From Trichobilharzia szidati (Eukaryota > Platyhelminthes > Trematoda > Strigeidida > Schistosomatidae), in assembly GCA_944472155.2 (NCBI GenBank), contig OX235275.1:31114865-31178864 (forward strand): DNA of 64,000 nt, written 5' to 3'. The notes below the pieces were generated by a model. That model was not told the DNA's origin. It worked only from the letters and a program-made list of their open reading frames with translations, and did no database searches. Shown here piece by piece: positions 1 to 11,900 of this stretch (the first letter of the stretch is position 1; each line of letters opens with the position of its first letter). A program made the translations under genes and the position numbers.

Positions 1-240
1 TGTACCAAAATGTTTACTTCCCAGGGAAACAAATGCTTTGAGTAGTGCTATTGCCAGACATCTTGTTAATACGGGTCATGAGGTGGATACCGTGATATCC
101 TCCAAGATTATTAATAAAAAATACAACTCAACTCTCCTCAAATTTCCCTGAAACAGTCTCTATTAGACGTTTGTGTGTTCAGAAAGATCCACTTATAAGT
201 CTTTCTTTGCCATGGTGGCTCAGCGTCTATTCTCTTCATC
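1..240 (+). mobile_element. Penelope-like element, GIY-YIG 3' part (fragment)
   Basis: The sequence matches, with many differences, the copy at 28515-28770: the stretch encoding the end of the GIY-YIG endonuclease and the conserved C-terminal block ending in a 'LCVQK...SLSLPW' type motif. Stops and frameshifts break it. It is cut by the window edge, so its 5' extent is unknown. Confidence 0.6.
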
Positions 241-317
241 TCAACCGATTATGTAATGCCTTGCTTTAAGCCACCTGCCTAATATTTGCCTTAGTATAAT
301 TCGGTTCATTTTTGTTT

Positions 318-1075
318 CTACGACAGGCAGAATATTTTACTGGAGATCGCTGAGGCATGCGAAGACCAGGAGAGATCAGAAGAGAGAATAAGTCCAAGAT
401 ACTTAATTTCTGATTTAATTCCTATGTCATTTTCATCAATCTCACAACTGTCATGAGAATCTACGGCTTCTTTTAACTGTCGTTTACATCTTAAGCTGAA
501 ATTAACAGTTTGACATTTAGAAGGATTCAGTTTAAGACCGTTAGACTCAGACCATTTACTGACTCCCGACAGAAAGTTATTTATTTTGTTACAATCTAGC
601 TGGGAGTTAACAGCCATTAAAACTGTTAAATCATCAGCGTACTTCGCAAAGTTTATTTCATCAGGCTGAGGCAAGTCATGTAAGAAAAAAGAAAAAAGAA
701 AAGGAGAAGGGACAGCGCTTTGAGGGACATCAGCCTCAGTAGGCAATGAAGTGGAAGACGTCCCTTTATACACAGTGTACTCCTTTCTTCCTGTTAACAG
801 ACCAACATTCTGTTTGACTTGCAGCAAGTTTATTTGATAAGATGTCCCTAAGGACCGAGTCAAAAGCAGATGTATAGTCTATGAAGGCACAACGAAGAAA
901 ATTTAACCCCCTTGTCTAGACTGGAAGCAATGTTATGATATAAGATGGTAGCTGCATCTAAAGTGCTTCTACTATGCCTATAGTCAAATTGTTTAGGGTC
1001 ATTAAAAGATTTAGGCGAAGGTACAAGACTAAGTAAAAGTAATTTAGCATGAATTTCTGGTTTGATTACGAATTG
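318..1075 (-). mobile_element. CR1-clade LINE, reverse transcriptase fragment
   Basis: A minus-strand frame of 181 codons (863-318) carries CR1-type RT blocks: the 'FLFSFFLHDLP' block, the catalytic 'KYADDLTV' motif, then 'NGLKLNPSKCQ' and 'IKYLGLILSSDLSWSSH'. The block normally reading GVPQGAVLSPFLFS reads DVPQSAVPSPFLFS here, so it has decayed. The homologous sequence continues to about 1075 in other frames. Compare the copies at 21560-24055 and 36095-37385. Confidence 0.8.
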
Positions 1076-1600
1076 ACCCTAAGTGAGAGAATCATTGGAA
1101 ACCAATAGGGAATACTGGACGGCAATTTCGTCATTGTTTTGCGATACTTCATCAACAAGCAGCCATTATCCCACCTAGACGGGATCGTTTCCAGGAGCTT
1201 AAGTTCATGAGGCGTGTTATTTGACCATTTTTAGTCACTGGGAAGGGATCCATTTGTCTTTTGCATTCTTAGTAGCAGGGCTAAACTGGATTCACCGATT
1301 ATTTTTCTTGGGTGAGAATTATTTAATTTCACTTCGGTAGAATGTTAAAATAAATTAGTCCCTTTGATAAATTTGAATAAGGCATTAAAAAGAAAAATTT
1401 CGCGAGATGATGCCTTCATTTCGTAGTTTCTTTACAACCGATTTACAACTAACATGCTTAACAATAATAAAACTAAGTTCATGACAATTACTCAGTTATA
1501 TAAAAAAAGTACATACTAATGACCAATCATCATATTTAAATAGGTCAAGTAGTCGTTCATGATAGGCGAAGATTGGAGTCTATTGTTTTTTGTACTCACA
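1076..1600. other. Intergenic-like intron sequence, weak repeat traces
   Basis: No open frame. 1085-1190 weakly resembles a decayed minus-strand F2 SINE (the part from the second-strand tail to the hammerhead). 1385-1480 resembles 34090-34200, so it is a dispersed repeat of unknown class. Confidence 0.3.
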
Positions 1601-3575
1601 ATTTAGGTTGTATGTGATTAATCCCCCAAAGTACTTCTATCACCTTCAATAACCTTGAATTAGTGTTATGTGATGAAATAATTGTGAAGCAATCATTAAT
1701 ATTGATTCTGTGACCTGACATTAATAAGTGTTTTGCAATGGATGATGCTGGATTTCCATTCAGATTGATTGCACTGGGATTTTCTATGTTTTCGAACCAT
1801 TTTGGAACATGTCATTTTCAAAGACAACATTGGAACATTCTACTGGTTCTACATATTTAGGTGTCACCGCAACAATTCCAGGTGAACTTGTAGATACAGT
1901 TTGAAGTAGAGTCCTTTAATCGTAGGTACAGGGATTAAGAATGTTCGGCAAGTGAGAAAAAGTGATGTGGCGTAGAATGTGCGTTTGATGGCTGACCGAA
2001 GTCTTTGAGCTGTCAACTGCATAATCTGGTCAACCTTGAATGGTAGGTTAATAAAGACAGCTTTCTTTGGTACAGAAGCTGTCTTTTCTAGATGTGGTTT
2101 ATCCTTACTGGGACAAGTGATAAAGCATTCTGGATAAGCACTAGCTAATAAAACTGAATGTATATGTCGAAACTCATCCATCAATGTGTCATTCGTGCAT
2201 ATTTTTCGGTCCCTTGAGAACAAACATTTCACTAAGGAACGTTTATACTGGATAGGAAAAAAACTGGTGAAATGAAGATATTGTTCACTCCATGTCTGTT
2301 TACGAAAAACAGATCGCTTAATCGTTCCATCATCTCTCCTGGTCATTGTAATATCCAAGAAACCGAGTTTGTTATTCGATTCGAGTTTGGAAGTCACTGG
2401 AATATTTGGATGAATATGATTAAATAGAGTAATAAAGTTTTCGATAGATTTACTATTATTACCAATAATGAGTGTATCACCTACATAACATTTATATAGC
2501 ATAAATTTTCCTAGCCTACCTTGCATTTGTTTCGCCAGTTTTGACATAAATATATCTCCTAACAGGGGCCTAAGAGGGCTCCCCATTGCAACACCATCAA
2601 TTTGTTTGTATGCCTTTTCTTGGAAGGTGAATCTCATATTTTAGATAGTGCCTCTGATGTCAGTGACAGAAATAGGTAAATATATCTCACTGCTTGTGAT
2701 GTAATCGTAAATGAAATCAACAGTTTCATGAAGAGCAACAATGGTGAATAAAGATTCTATGTAGATTGAGCACATAAACTTTTCCTTAATGTTCAAGGTG
2801 TCTAGCATATCGGTCAGAATGATTTGACAATGAGTCTCTTACAGGCGTAACGACCTCTGTAATCCATTTTGCGATTTTATGATATGGAAAATTCCACATA
2901 TCTAAAATGGGTCTCAGCGGGTTCCCAGTTTTGTGGATCTTTGGAAGGCCATACAGGTGGGAATTATGTGGTCCGATAGCTTTAAGTTGTTTATAAAGTT
3001 TTTCATTTATAAAACCATGCATCAATAAAATCTGAAACTGACGATTGATCTGCTTTTCCACAAGCAGTACATTATCAGTAGTATTGTCCACCAGAAATTT
3101 GCACTGATCTTTGAGGATATCATTCATTTTATTTTGATAGTCCGATTTATTCATGATGACAACGCCTTCTTCCTTATCAGGTTTCAGGATAATAAGATTA
3201 TCTTTTTTTTCGATTAATTCCTTAAGTGCGGCGTGGTGTTCTTTTGATAAACCATTTTTTTGGTGTATTCTGGCATTTACAAAGTAGTGAGCAATGTCCA
3301 CCAGTTTAACTTTAAACCAGTCCAGATTATCTTTACTAGATGGAGTTAAATCAGAGATTTGATTTTTATAGAGGTTTTCAAATTGTGACTGGACTTCCAT
3401 TTTGGTATTTATTTTCATAGGGATAGTTTTGTATTTCAATCCATACATACGATAATGCTTCCAACTGTAGTTGGGATAGAGTGCAAGTAGATAAATTAAT
3501 TATATGCTTGTGTAGAATGTATTGAAATATATATTCATTCATGGGATTCTTTTTACTGATGTTAACTGCGTACAC
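1600..3575 (-). mobile_element. Penelope-like element A, decayed reverse transcriptase
   Basis: Two minus-strand frames make up most of a Penelope-type RT. 3448-2786 holds the N-terminal part ('LKPDKEEGVVIMNKSDY', 'LYGLPKIHKTGNPLRPIL'). 2637-1864 holds the core ('DGVAMGSPL', then the catalytic box, then 'KLGFLDITMTR'). The catalytic box reads YVGD instead of the usual YVDD, so the enzyme should be dead. The middle of the RT between the two frames is broken by frameshifts. It is adjacent to a second minus-strand Penelope copy (3576-5620). Confidence 0.8.
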
Positions 3576-5620
3576 TGTTTCATTATAAATTATTTAAATT
3601 AATCCCAGCGTGTTAAGAAAATCAAAAACAAGATCTGTTTTCTGAACGTTTCGCTGTATAAGCCACCACAGCTTCTTCAGCAGATTTATTCGGATTTTTA
3701 TTAGTCATCAAAATATATAGTCAAAACTTTTTACACAAATTGAAGTCAGTTTATTTGAAGGCCATTTGTCCATGGACATTTTTACCAATAGAAAATATGT
3801 AAGCAGTCATCACATATATTTGTAATGACTAATGTCCAGTTGTTGTTGTGTTCACTCTCCTATAGTAGTTAATTTGTACAGATTAGTTTTGTATGAGTGT
3901 GTGTGTGTATGTATGTTATTTGTCATGTGGAAAATGCGTGAATTCATATATGATAAACAAGATAGTACATGTTTTAAAAGGTCATGGAGGCTCATAGAGT
4001 TTTTATTGTTTTTTCATCTGTCTTGCTTCATAAGAGTTTGCATTGAAGGTGATAAGTCTATCCCATCTTTCCTATTCACTGCATTCGATGTGATTAAGAT
4101 GTGAAAGGCTTCAGAAGTCAATCTTTCTTTATGTGAATGAAATCCTCTTCCAAGAATTTCGACATTGTCGAAATCAATCTTATGTCCGCTGTGCATAGAC
4201 AGCATGCATTGCTATAGCCGATCTTTTTTCTAGACTTTTTAGTTCTACTTCATTTCTAGGTGGACGTTTCGTGCATAGTCTGTGTTCATTCACTCTGACC
4301 TTCACCTGCCTACTGCTCTCCTCTATATTATGGCATGCATCACATTCTGAACACATTATCTTGTAGACACAATTACTTTGTAACAGTCTGGGAAATTTAT
4401 CTTTGACATGCACCAACGCTTTCTCCAGAGAATTAGAAGGTTTGAAATAGACTTTAATATTACTTGAAGCAAATAGTCTTTGAAGTTGTTCAGCTGTCTC
4501 TTTTCGATATGGAATGGCTATCGTTGATAGCCAAGATGTTTCCCATTTTATGTTTTCCCTTCTGCAGCTTTTTATTGATAATATTATCTAGTAGCTTTTT
4601 CGGAAAACCATTTCCAACCAAAATCTGTTTTATATTGGATATCTCGAGTTCTCCATTTCGTCATCATTATATGTTATAATGTTTCTAGCTCTGTTAACGA
4701 GATTTAAAGCTACTGAAACTTTCATTCTTATTGGATGAACTGATTGGCAATTCAAATACTTGTTGGAATGTGTCGGTTTCCTGTACATAGTGAACTTTAG
4801 TTTCTGGTCAGTTTGTCTTTTTACAAGACAATCCAGAAAGCTTAGAGTTACCCCCGTCCGACTCCGCTTCTTTAGTAAACTCTACATATTCTGAGATTGA
4901 GTTAATCTGTGTTAGAAAGTTTTCTTTTTCAGCTTTCTTAATAATGATAAATGCGTCATCTACATATATCTGTACCAAATTCTAGGATGACAGCTAAAAG
5001 CTTGTCAATGCTTTCTTTTCTAGGGTTTTCTTTTATAAATTGGCTACAATTTGAGATGCTGGTGAACCCATTGCAACTCCATTTGTTTGACAGTATAGTT
5101 TGCCTTTAAAGGTATAATATGTAGATTCCAAACAAAGTTTTGGGCATTTTATAACTTCATTTATTGATAATAAAGATTTACTTAATACTTCTTGATTGTT
5201 TTCAAGTTCATATTTCATAATATCGAGTGAATCACATAGAGGAATACTAGTAAATAGAGAAACCACATCAAAACTTGCCATAATTTCGTCTTCTTCAATA
5301 ATTATGTCCATTACTTTCCTTTTAAATTCCTCAAGATTTTAATGTTCGAAGGAATATTGTATTGAAGTGGTTTTAGTATTCGTGATATATATTTTGATAA
5401 AGTATATGTTACTGAATTGGTAAAATCAATTATGTTATGTGGGTTCCCTTTATTATAATCAGTTTCACTGAATTTACCCTCAATTTCTTCGTTTCAACAG
5501 AAATGAATTAAATCGTCGTTTGAAAATGCTTGAATATGCCTATTTCATTAAACTCTACTATAATGGTAAATTAGTTGAAACTACTCAACCACAGTAAGTA
5601 GTATGTATCTCCTCTTGTAT
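3576..5620 (-). mobile_element. Penelope-like element B, minus strand, with terminal repeat
   Basis: 5311-5033 encodes the RT block 'MASFDVVSLFTSIPL' followed by 'NGVAMGSPASQ'. 4416-4014 encodes a GIY-YIG endonuclease remnant ('NCVYKIMCSECDAC', 'VKVRVNEHRL'). The 3' terminal repeat covers about 3580-3830 and contains a hammerhead (3641-3684). The RT between about 5030 and 4440 is present but broken. 4861-4873 is the uninterrupted version of a site that holds a SINE in the sister copy at 9346. Defective. Confidence 0.8.
3641..3684 (-). ncRNA. Hammerhead ribozyme in Penelope terminal repeat
   Basis: Read on the minus strand: stem I 5' strand UCUG (3684-3681), core CUGAAGA (3680-3674), stem II GCUGU...ACAGC, core GAAA (3652-3649), minimal stem III, cleavage triplet GUU, then stem I 3' strand CAGA (3644-3641). 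Stem III is only ACGU, a palindrome with no loop, as expected for a ribozyme that works as a dimer. All core nucleotides are present. Hammerheads in Penelope-like elements are known; activity of this copy is inferred. Confidence 0.75.
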
Positions 5621-6183
5621 AGACAATATAAATTTTATTTATTTATTTATTTATTTAACGGTGATTTGTTGTTTAATGGTTTTCCTGGGTATTGAAAGTT
5701 CTAATACCGACTGGATGTGTATATTCCAGGTAGCATCACCAGACCCCTTGTTTTCGTCCGCTTCTTGGCTTAAGACCATCGAACGACACAGAGGCTTTGG
5801 AAGATCAGGACTTAATGGATGATCTGTGTCTAATTTCACAGAAACTGTAGACGAAAACCAGGTAGGTAGAAGGAGAAAAAGTTAGGTATTCAATGTGAAC
5901 ACAGAATGAGAATACAGAGGTGCAGACGCAGATACCTAACCTAAAACGACAACAATCGTCAGTCATCATTCATAGAAGCAGTCCAGCGGAAGTCATCTGC
6001 TTCACTTATCTAGCCAGGAGAGAAATCGTTCCAATTACGGACAGGCGGCAGGCATGGGGATGTCAGTTTTATGATCGAAAAAGCAAGACAAACCCTCCTT
6101 AATGTGAAATTGGTATATGGAAATCCAATACACTAAGCACAATGCGAATAATATCTGTATTTTCCACATTAATGTCAAGTTTG
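5621..6183. other. Unassigned intron sequence with ATTT tract
   Basis: Starts with an (ATTT)n run near 5638-5658, which may be the tail of an inserted retroelement. I see no convincing reading frame or match to the other families in this window up to the SINE at 6184. Confidence 0.3.
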
Positions 6184-6375
6184 TTCGTCGGTGGCACAGC
6201 GGTTAGGACTCTCACCGACCATGCACATGGTCCAGGGTTTTCGATCCCCTGCCAACGCACACCTGATATCAATGGTCGGCCTGCAAAATTTGGGCTACCG
6301 ATATCACATGCTGAAAATTCCATACTTGTACAAAAATACGGTGTGGAATCAAGCTATAATCAAAAGATATATGGC
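6184..6375 (+). mobile_element. tRNA-headed SINE with CR1-like tail (SINE-C)
   Basis: The head is tRNA-like: an A box near 'GTGGCACAGCGG' and a degenerate B box near 6235. A middle block ('GGTCGGCCTGCAAAATTTGG') follows. The end (about 6309-6370) matches the CR1 3' end seen at 37318-37370: 'TGCTGAAAATTCCATAC' and the 'GTGGAATCAAGCTATAAT' block. This suggests mobilisation by CR1 RT. The second copy is at 27900. Confidence 0.7.
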
Positions 6376-6559
6376 TCACATACTTGGCGAATGGTCGGTC
6401 GGTCGGTTTTCAGCATAGAACTTTGCACATATGTGCGACAGTTCAAGTCACCACACTCCCTCCTTGTAGCACACAAAGCAAGAGAAGAAAGTAGCGGAAA
6501 TGCACATTAGAAACAGTAAACAGAGGTGTGAAACAAAGGAATAGTAATAACGAAGAACA

Positions 6560-7110
6560 AAACAGTTTCATTGGAAATCATAAGTCACAAGGAGTGGATG
6601 CATCTGCGCCATTGAGAACGATGAGTTTGGGCCATGTCACCAATTGTTTCCAACCATTGGTTTTTACCGTCCCAAGGACCCTAACCAGGAAGTCTACACC
6701 TTCCTAAGTGGCTGGCTTAGACTAACTGTTGTAGGTTACATTGACTGGTGCCATGGTTTGATTTGACCGCCTCTAGCTCTTTTCCAGCCTGGCCCTATAT
6801 CAGCTAACATTGCCCGTCGAGGAAGGCGATGACTAGGCATACGTAATACATGTCCTAACCATCTCAGTCGATGTAATTTCGCAGTTTCGTCGATTGATTT
6901 CCCCGCCTTACCTAGCACTCGACGCCTAACCTCAGTATTGCTCACCTTATTGTACCACTTCACACGGGAGATAGAACGCAGACACCTATGATCGAACACA
7001 GCTAATCTTTTCATGTCTTCTGCTCTCAATGTCCATGTCTCACAGCCATAAAGGAGGGCGGAGCGGACTGTTGAGCAGTACACACGCCCTTTCGTCGATA
7101 GTCGGATGTC
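6560..7110 (-). mobile_element. RTE-clade LINE (type B), C-terminal and 3' UTR fragment
   Basis: 7083-6736 encodes the domain that follows the RT in RTE elements: 'SALLYGCETWTLRAEDMKRL', 'FDHRCLRSISRV', 'LHRLRWLGHVLRM'. The 3' untranslated part continues to about 6560 and matches that of the plus-strand copies at 7425 and 28850. 5' truncated. Confidence 0.75.
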
Positions 7111-7179
7111 ACGTCTACGCCAGAGACGGCGTAGTCACTAAAACTTTTTCGAGCAAGATACTGATGACCCTTATTAACA

Positions 7180-7390
7180 GTCACCGTTTCTGCATAATGA
7201 AGATGGAATGGCGAATCAAGAACCCACTGCCCAAACATATGCCGAAGAAAATAGAGATGGATCGGACACACGTTGAAGAGATCGTCCAATGCCATTGTCT
7301 TCACAGTCATCCTTCAAGTGGGAAACGACGAGTTGGCCGTTGGTCCAAAGGTCCAGGAGGTAGTGTGAAGAAGAGATTTAGGCTTATTGA
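7180..7390 (+). mobile_element. RTE-clade LINE (type A) C-terminal remnant
   Basis: A short piece resembling the last coding part of the type A RTE element (compare 23520-23720 and minus-strand 50600-50415), with the pattern 'NPLPKHMPKKIEMDRTHVEE'. Many substitutions. It lies between two type B fragments of opposite strand. Confidence 0.45.
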
Positions 7391-7424
7391 CAATTTTGGG
7401 GCCAGCCTAACAGGATAGTAGGGA

Positions 7425-8070
7425 CGTGGCTATTGAGAGCGGAAGACATGAAAAGATTGTCTGTTTTTGACCACAGATGTGTACGATCTCTTTCTCACGT
7501 TAGGTGGCATAATAAGGTAAGTAATGTTGACGTTAGGCATAGAGTGTTGGGTAAAAGGGGAAAATCAATCGAAGAGGCTATAAAGTTACATAGATTGAGA
7601 TGGCTAGGTCACGTGCTGCGCATGCCTAGCCATCACCTCCCCCGACGGACGGGCATTACTAGCTGATATAGGTGCAGGTTGGAAAAGAGTAAGTGGTGGA
7701 CAAACAAAAACATGGCCTCATCAATCCATGAAATCCTTGACAGTTAAACTGAGTCAGGTAGGGAGGGAGATGCAGACTTCCGGGTTGGGGCCCACCCTCG
7801 GGACTCTAAGAATCAATGGCTGGAGACAATAGGTGATATGGCTCAAAATCGTTGTTAATGGCGCAGATGTATTCAATCTCTGTAATCTTTCATATTCCTT
7901 TCTACCATTACTCATTCTGTTTCACTCTTATACTTGTCGAAACTCTATTGATTCTCTTCACTCATTTTCTTGTCTACCTTTGTGTGCTCTTTGGAACGTG
8001 GTAACTCGAACTGCTGCACTTCGGTGCCAAGTTCTATGTTGAATCCAGCCAGCCAGCATAGTAGGGACAA
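7425..8070 (+). mobile_element. RTE-clade LINE (type B), C-terminal and 3' UTR fragment
   Basis: 7433-7666 encodes 'RAEDMKRLSVFDHRCVRSLS' and 'LHRLRWLGHVLRM', homologous to 28928-29137. A frameshift ends the frame early ('PRRTGITS') exactly as in the 28.9 kb copy, so the shift was in their shared source. The 3' UTR (about 7850-8045) is also shared with 29310-29520. Confidence 0.75.
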
Positions 8071-8439
8071 AGATGAAATGGCTATGTAATTCTGACGCCG
8101 TATATTCCCTTCAGAACTGAAGGGTATAATAATCATATCACACCGCAGAAAATAAAACAACACTGACATTCAATATATTCCAGTACGTCCAATGAATAAT
8201 GACTGGAGCGTCTTAACCCATCGTCCTTGCGGACGATACATGCATTGATTGCTGGGTAACAGTCTCATTCGGATTATTATGGCTAACTGGGAATGCAGAA
8301 ATACCCCACTGATGAGTTTTAAATAATTCGAAACATCCCCCCTGCATTCCATTATCATAGAACATTAACCGAATAACATCACTTCCATCTTAAAACAACG
8401 TCAGGAAGTTTGTATTTGGGGTCAATATGTCAAAAGAGA

Positions 8440-8665
8440 CCGGTCAATCAAAGGGAAATCCAATAGAAAATAAATTCAATTGTTGGTTTGTAGGGATTTG
8501 ATTGGTTACAGAATTTTCATCATGAGCTGACATTAGTTGGAGAACCACTGGAAAACCTGGGAGTACTGGACAGCTGTTCCGTCCTAGTTTGGGACTCTTC
8601 AACAGTACGCACCCACTGGGATTCAAACCCATTCTTCAATAAATTAGCCCGTTTTAAGCTTTATA
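8440..8665 (-). mobile_element. Hammerhead SINE, family F2 (single copy)
   Basis: Minus strand. A tRNA-like promoter half lies upstream ('GGGTTTGAATCCC' B-box-like), then the hammerhead, then a tail that contains 'TCAGCTCATGATGAAA' and 'AACCAATCAAA'. The same tail occurs at 13925, 14340 and (reverse) 13680. No coding capacity. Confidence 0.65.
8563..8608 (-). ncRNA. Hammerhead ribozyme relic (F2), two core changes
   Basis: Stem I GUACUG/CAGUAC is perfect, stem II GUCC/GGAC is perfect, and stem III is the palindrome-derived ACAGCUGU with the outer bases kept. The core CUGAAGA reads UUGAAGA and GAAA reads GGAA, so cleavage is unlikely. Confidence 0.6.
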
Positions 8666-8868
8666 ATGATATGGCGGTTAATATTTGCAGCATGTATTGT
8701 AAGCATTCTGACAGTTTGGTTGCCTTCTAGACCCTTTAGTTGATTAGAAGACGTTTCGATATCGACCTAGATGATCTTTTCAGAGAAATTTTGTATATGT
8801 ATGTGTAATTCCACTGATTAAAAGGACTTATATGTATTCACCTTAATTTTTTTCTTTTGAATTTTTAG

Positions 8869-8953
8869 ACTGTTGACAAACTACTTCACATTGGATTTCC
8901 GTTGGATTCTACCAATACAAATACGTCATCAGCCGGAATCTATTGTAGCAAAA
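8869..8953 (+). CDS. CC2D2A: CC2D2A exon 1 of this window
   Basis: Bounded by 'TTTTTAG' before and 'GTAAGT' after. The first base completes a codon from an exon upstream of the window; then 28 codons end in phase 0 with 'QPESIVAK'. The reading 'TLDFRWILPIQIRHQPESI' fits the start of the CC2D2A N-terminal C2 domain, where a WPES-like motif is followed by a strand that continues in exon 2 (LFEKHGW). The phase match to exon 2 supports the call. Confidence 0.75.
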
Positions 8954-11900
8954 GTAAGTTAATGAAAATTACACGCTTCTTGACTGTAGATGTTACGAAT
9001 TCCCTGGAATACTTTGAGCACCGAGTGAAATTGAGTCATTATAAAGTATTCGAAACAATTCCAGCTCTTATTTAAGAAAAAATCGACACGAGATTTTTCT
9101 CAACGTTTCGCCACAGCTTCTTCTTCAGTAGAATTATTCGAATTGTATTTACAATCTTTATATGAAAGCCCTAGAAAGAAAAGCAATGACAAGCTTTTAG
9201 CTGTCATCCTAGAATTTGGTACAGATATATATGTATATATATAAAGATGACGCATTTATCATTATTAATAAAGCTGAAAAAGAAAACTTTCTAACACAGA
9301 TTAACTCAATCTCAGAATATATAAAGTTTACTAAAGAAGCGGAGTGCGTTGGTGGTATAGCGGTTAGGACGCTCGCCAATCATGCTCATGGTCCGGGGTT
9401 CGATCCCCGGCCGGCGCACTCCTTTACCTCTCTGAGCCCGAAATAATGCTGGTAAAGAGGAAAGGTTGAGCATGAGGCCAGCAACCCCATCCTGTAAAAT
9501 AAACACTGCTACAGAAACTTCAAGCCACTAGCTTGAAGCCCTATGTTCCACTAGGGAACGTGAAGGAAAAAAAGAAGCGGAGTCGGATGGGGTAACTCCA
9601 AGCTTTCTGGATTGTCTTGTAAAAAAAATGACCATAAACTAAAGTTCACTGTGTACAGGAAACCGACACATTCCAACGAGTATTTGAATTTCCAATCAGA
9701 CCATCCAATAGAAATGAAAGTTTCAGTAGTTTTAAATCTCATTAACAGAGCTAGAAACATTATATTAGATAATGATGATGACATGAAGAACGAGATATTT
9801 AATATAAAACAAATTCTGATTTGGAAATGGTTATCCGAAAAAGCTACTAAGTGATATTATCAATAAAAAGCAGCAGAAGGGAAAACAGAAAATGGGAAAC
9901 ATCTTGGCTATCAGCGATAGCCATTCCATATCGAAAAGAGACAGCTGAACAACTTCAAAGACTCCTTGCTGCATATAATACTAAAGCCTATTTCAAGCTC
10001 TTTAATTCTTTAAAGAAAGCTTTGGTGAATATGAAATACATATATTCCCTGAAATGACACGAGACGACTGGACAACTGTATCTACAGGATAAAGTGTTCA
10101 GAATGTGAAGCTTGCTATATATACTGGAGAGCATTAGACGGATGAATGTTAGGGTGAATGAACACAGGCCATGCATGAAATGTCCACCTAGAAATGAAGT
10201 AGAATTAGAAAGTCTAGAAAGAAGATCAGCCATGCCTATGCTATGATAATGTCAAAATTCTAAGAAGAGGCTTTTATTCACCTAAAGAAAGGTTGACCTG
10301 TGAAGCCTTGCTGATTTCAAGTACATCGAATTCAGTAAATAGGAGAGAAAGGAGAGACTTATCACTTATTCGGAAGACTCTGATTTAGTAAGACAGATGA
10401 GGATGAAACACAAATTCAATCCTATATTACGACTATATTATGAAATATTATCAAGTTTTTGATGTATTTCCCATACAACAAAAAACATACACGTCCACTC
10501 AAATAGACAAATACGCATATGTAACATTTTCACATTAGTCATTACAAACATGTGATGAGTGTTTACACATTTTTCTACTGGTACAAATTTCTACCGACAA
10601 GTGACCTTCAAAGGAACTCACTTCATTTTATGTAGTATTTTCTGATTATATATTTTGATGGTTAATCAACTCCGAATAGTTCTGCTGAAGAAGCTCTGGT
10701 GGCTTACACAGAGAAGCGTTCAGGAAAATCTTGTTTTGATTTTTTCTTAGACACGTTCCGGGATCATTTTAAATAATTTATTTTAATTTTATCAAAGTGT
10801 ATTTGAATTGTCGATTTACAAGAGTTTGATTGGTTTCAAATTTGATCATGGATTGATCTCATTTAGAGTGCCACTGAAATCCAGGAAACAGTGAACAACT
10901 GCTTCGTCCACGTTTCTAACTCTTCAGTAGTATGCAACCATGTTCTACTGCTAGGGGATCGAATCCAGGACTTTTGAGGCTAAAAGGTGAGCCTATTAAC
11001 CATTCAACCAGTTAGGTGGCATCTAGCAGTCCATGAATTCTAACTTCTACCAGTTCATTATATGTATTTTCAGAGTCGGTTACTATAATCTTCGTGTATG
11101 TGATATGTCTGCAAAATGTATCTTCCTGTCTGTCTATCTATCCGACTGTTTGTATGGCGAAAGCATAAACTGTTGATGAATTATGCTTCATGATAGTAGA
11201 TATGGTGGAGAGGAGTTTGTTTTTCATTCGATGGGTACATGGAACTTACGTGTAATCTCACGTGATGAAGCAAAATATCTAAATGTGATCAGGCATTGAG
11301 AATTGTCACAGTGCAAAAACGTTGCATCTTTGATTCATCATTATGGTGAAACTGTCAGTTTTCACAATCTAAACTAGTTAGTAATGGACTAAAGCAAGAA
11401 TGTAGAATTCCGTCCTCCTTGAACGAGTTTCAAATCACCCGTAACATGTCAATGGAGAATATTTAGATTTGGTTTTGGTTCTTGTTAGGAGTTTGATTAA
11501 TTTCCCCTATGGTCATTTCCTCTGAATGAAATTGAACAAAGCAAGGAGAAAATTTTTAGGGGGATTACATAACATCGCTATTTCATTCTGTCGGATCTCT
11601 CAGAATGCCAATAAAATGGGAAGGTATGGCATAAAACTGCTCAGAATCTGTAAGAGTAGTTGAAATGGAAGTGGACTCTGCAGATCGTTAACTAGAAAGT
11701 CAGTAATCTGCTCTCGTCACCCAGATAACAATCACAAACGCACTGATGGAATGCCTATCATGGTGCTACCAACAGCGTAGATGGCGCTCATGTAGAAGGG
11801 AGTGAATCTCCTCCAGAATAATGACATCAAGATTCAACTCAAGAAGTGGCGGAGGTACAGTTGTCCAATGCTAAGCGCTTACAAACCAATTTCAGTGGCC

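Larger units (their letters stand above)
9050..10795 (+). mobile_element. Penelope-like element B, plus strand, inverted ends, SINE inside
   Basis: Coding traces on the plus strand include 'YKDDAFIIINKAEKENFLTQ' (decayed RT catalytic region), the block after it ('YRKPTHSNEYLNFQSDH', 9655-9700) and the linker before GIY-YIG ('SDSHSISKRDS'-type, 9920-9950). Stops break all of it. The terminal repeat is present in plus orientation at about 10640-10795 and, shorter and inverted, at about 9050-9160. A 225 bp SINE splits the RT at 9345. Sister of 3576-5620. Confidence 0.75.

Noticed and set aside
9346..9420. tRNA gene
   Set aside because: The tRNA-like fold and Pol III boxes are part of SINE heads that recur at many places with SINE tails and target duplications.
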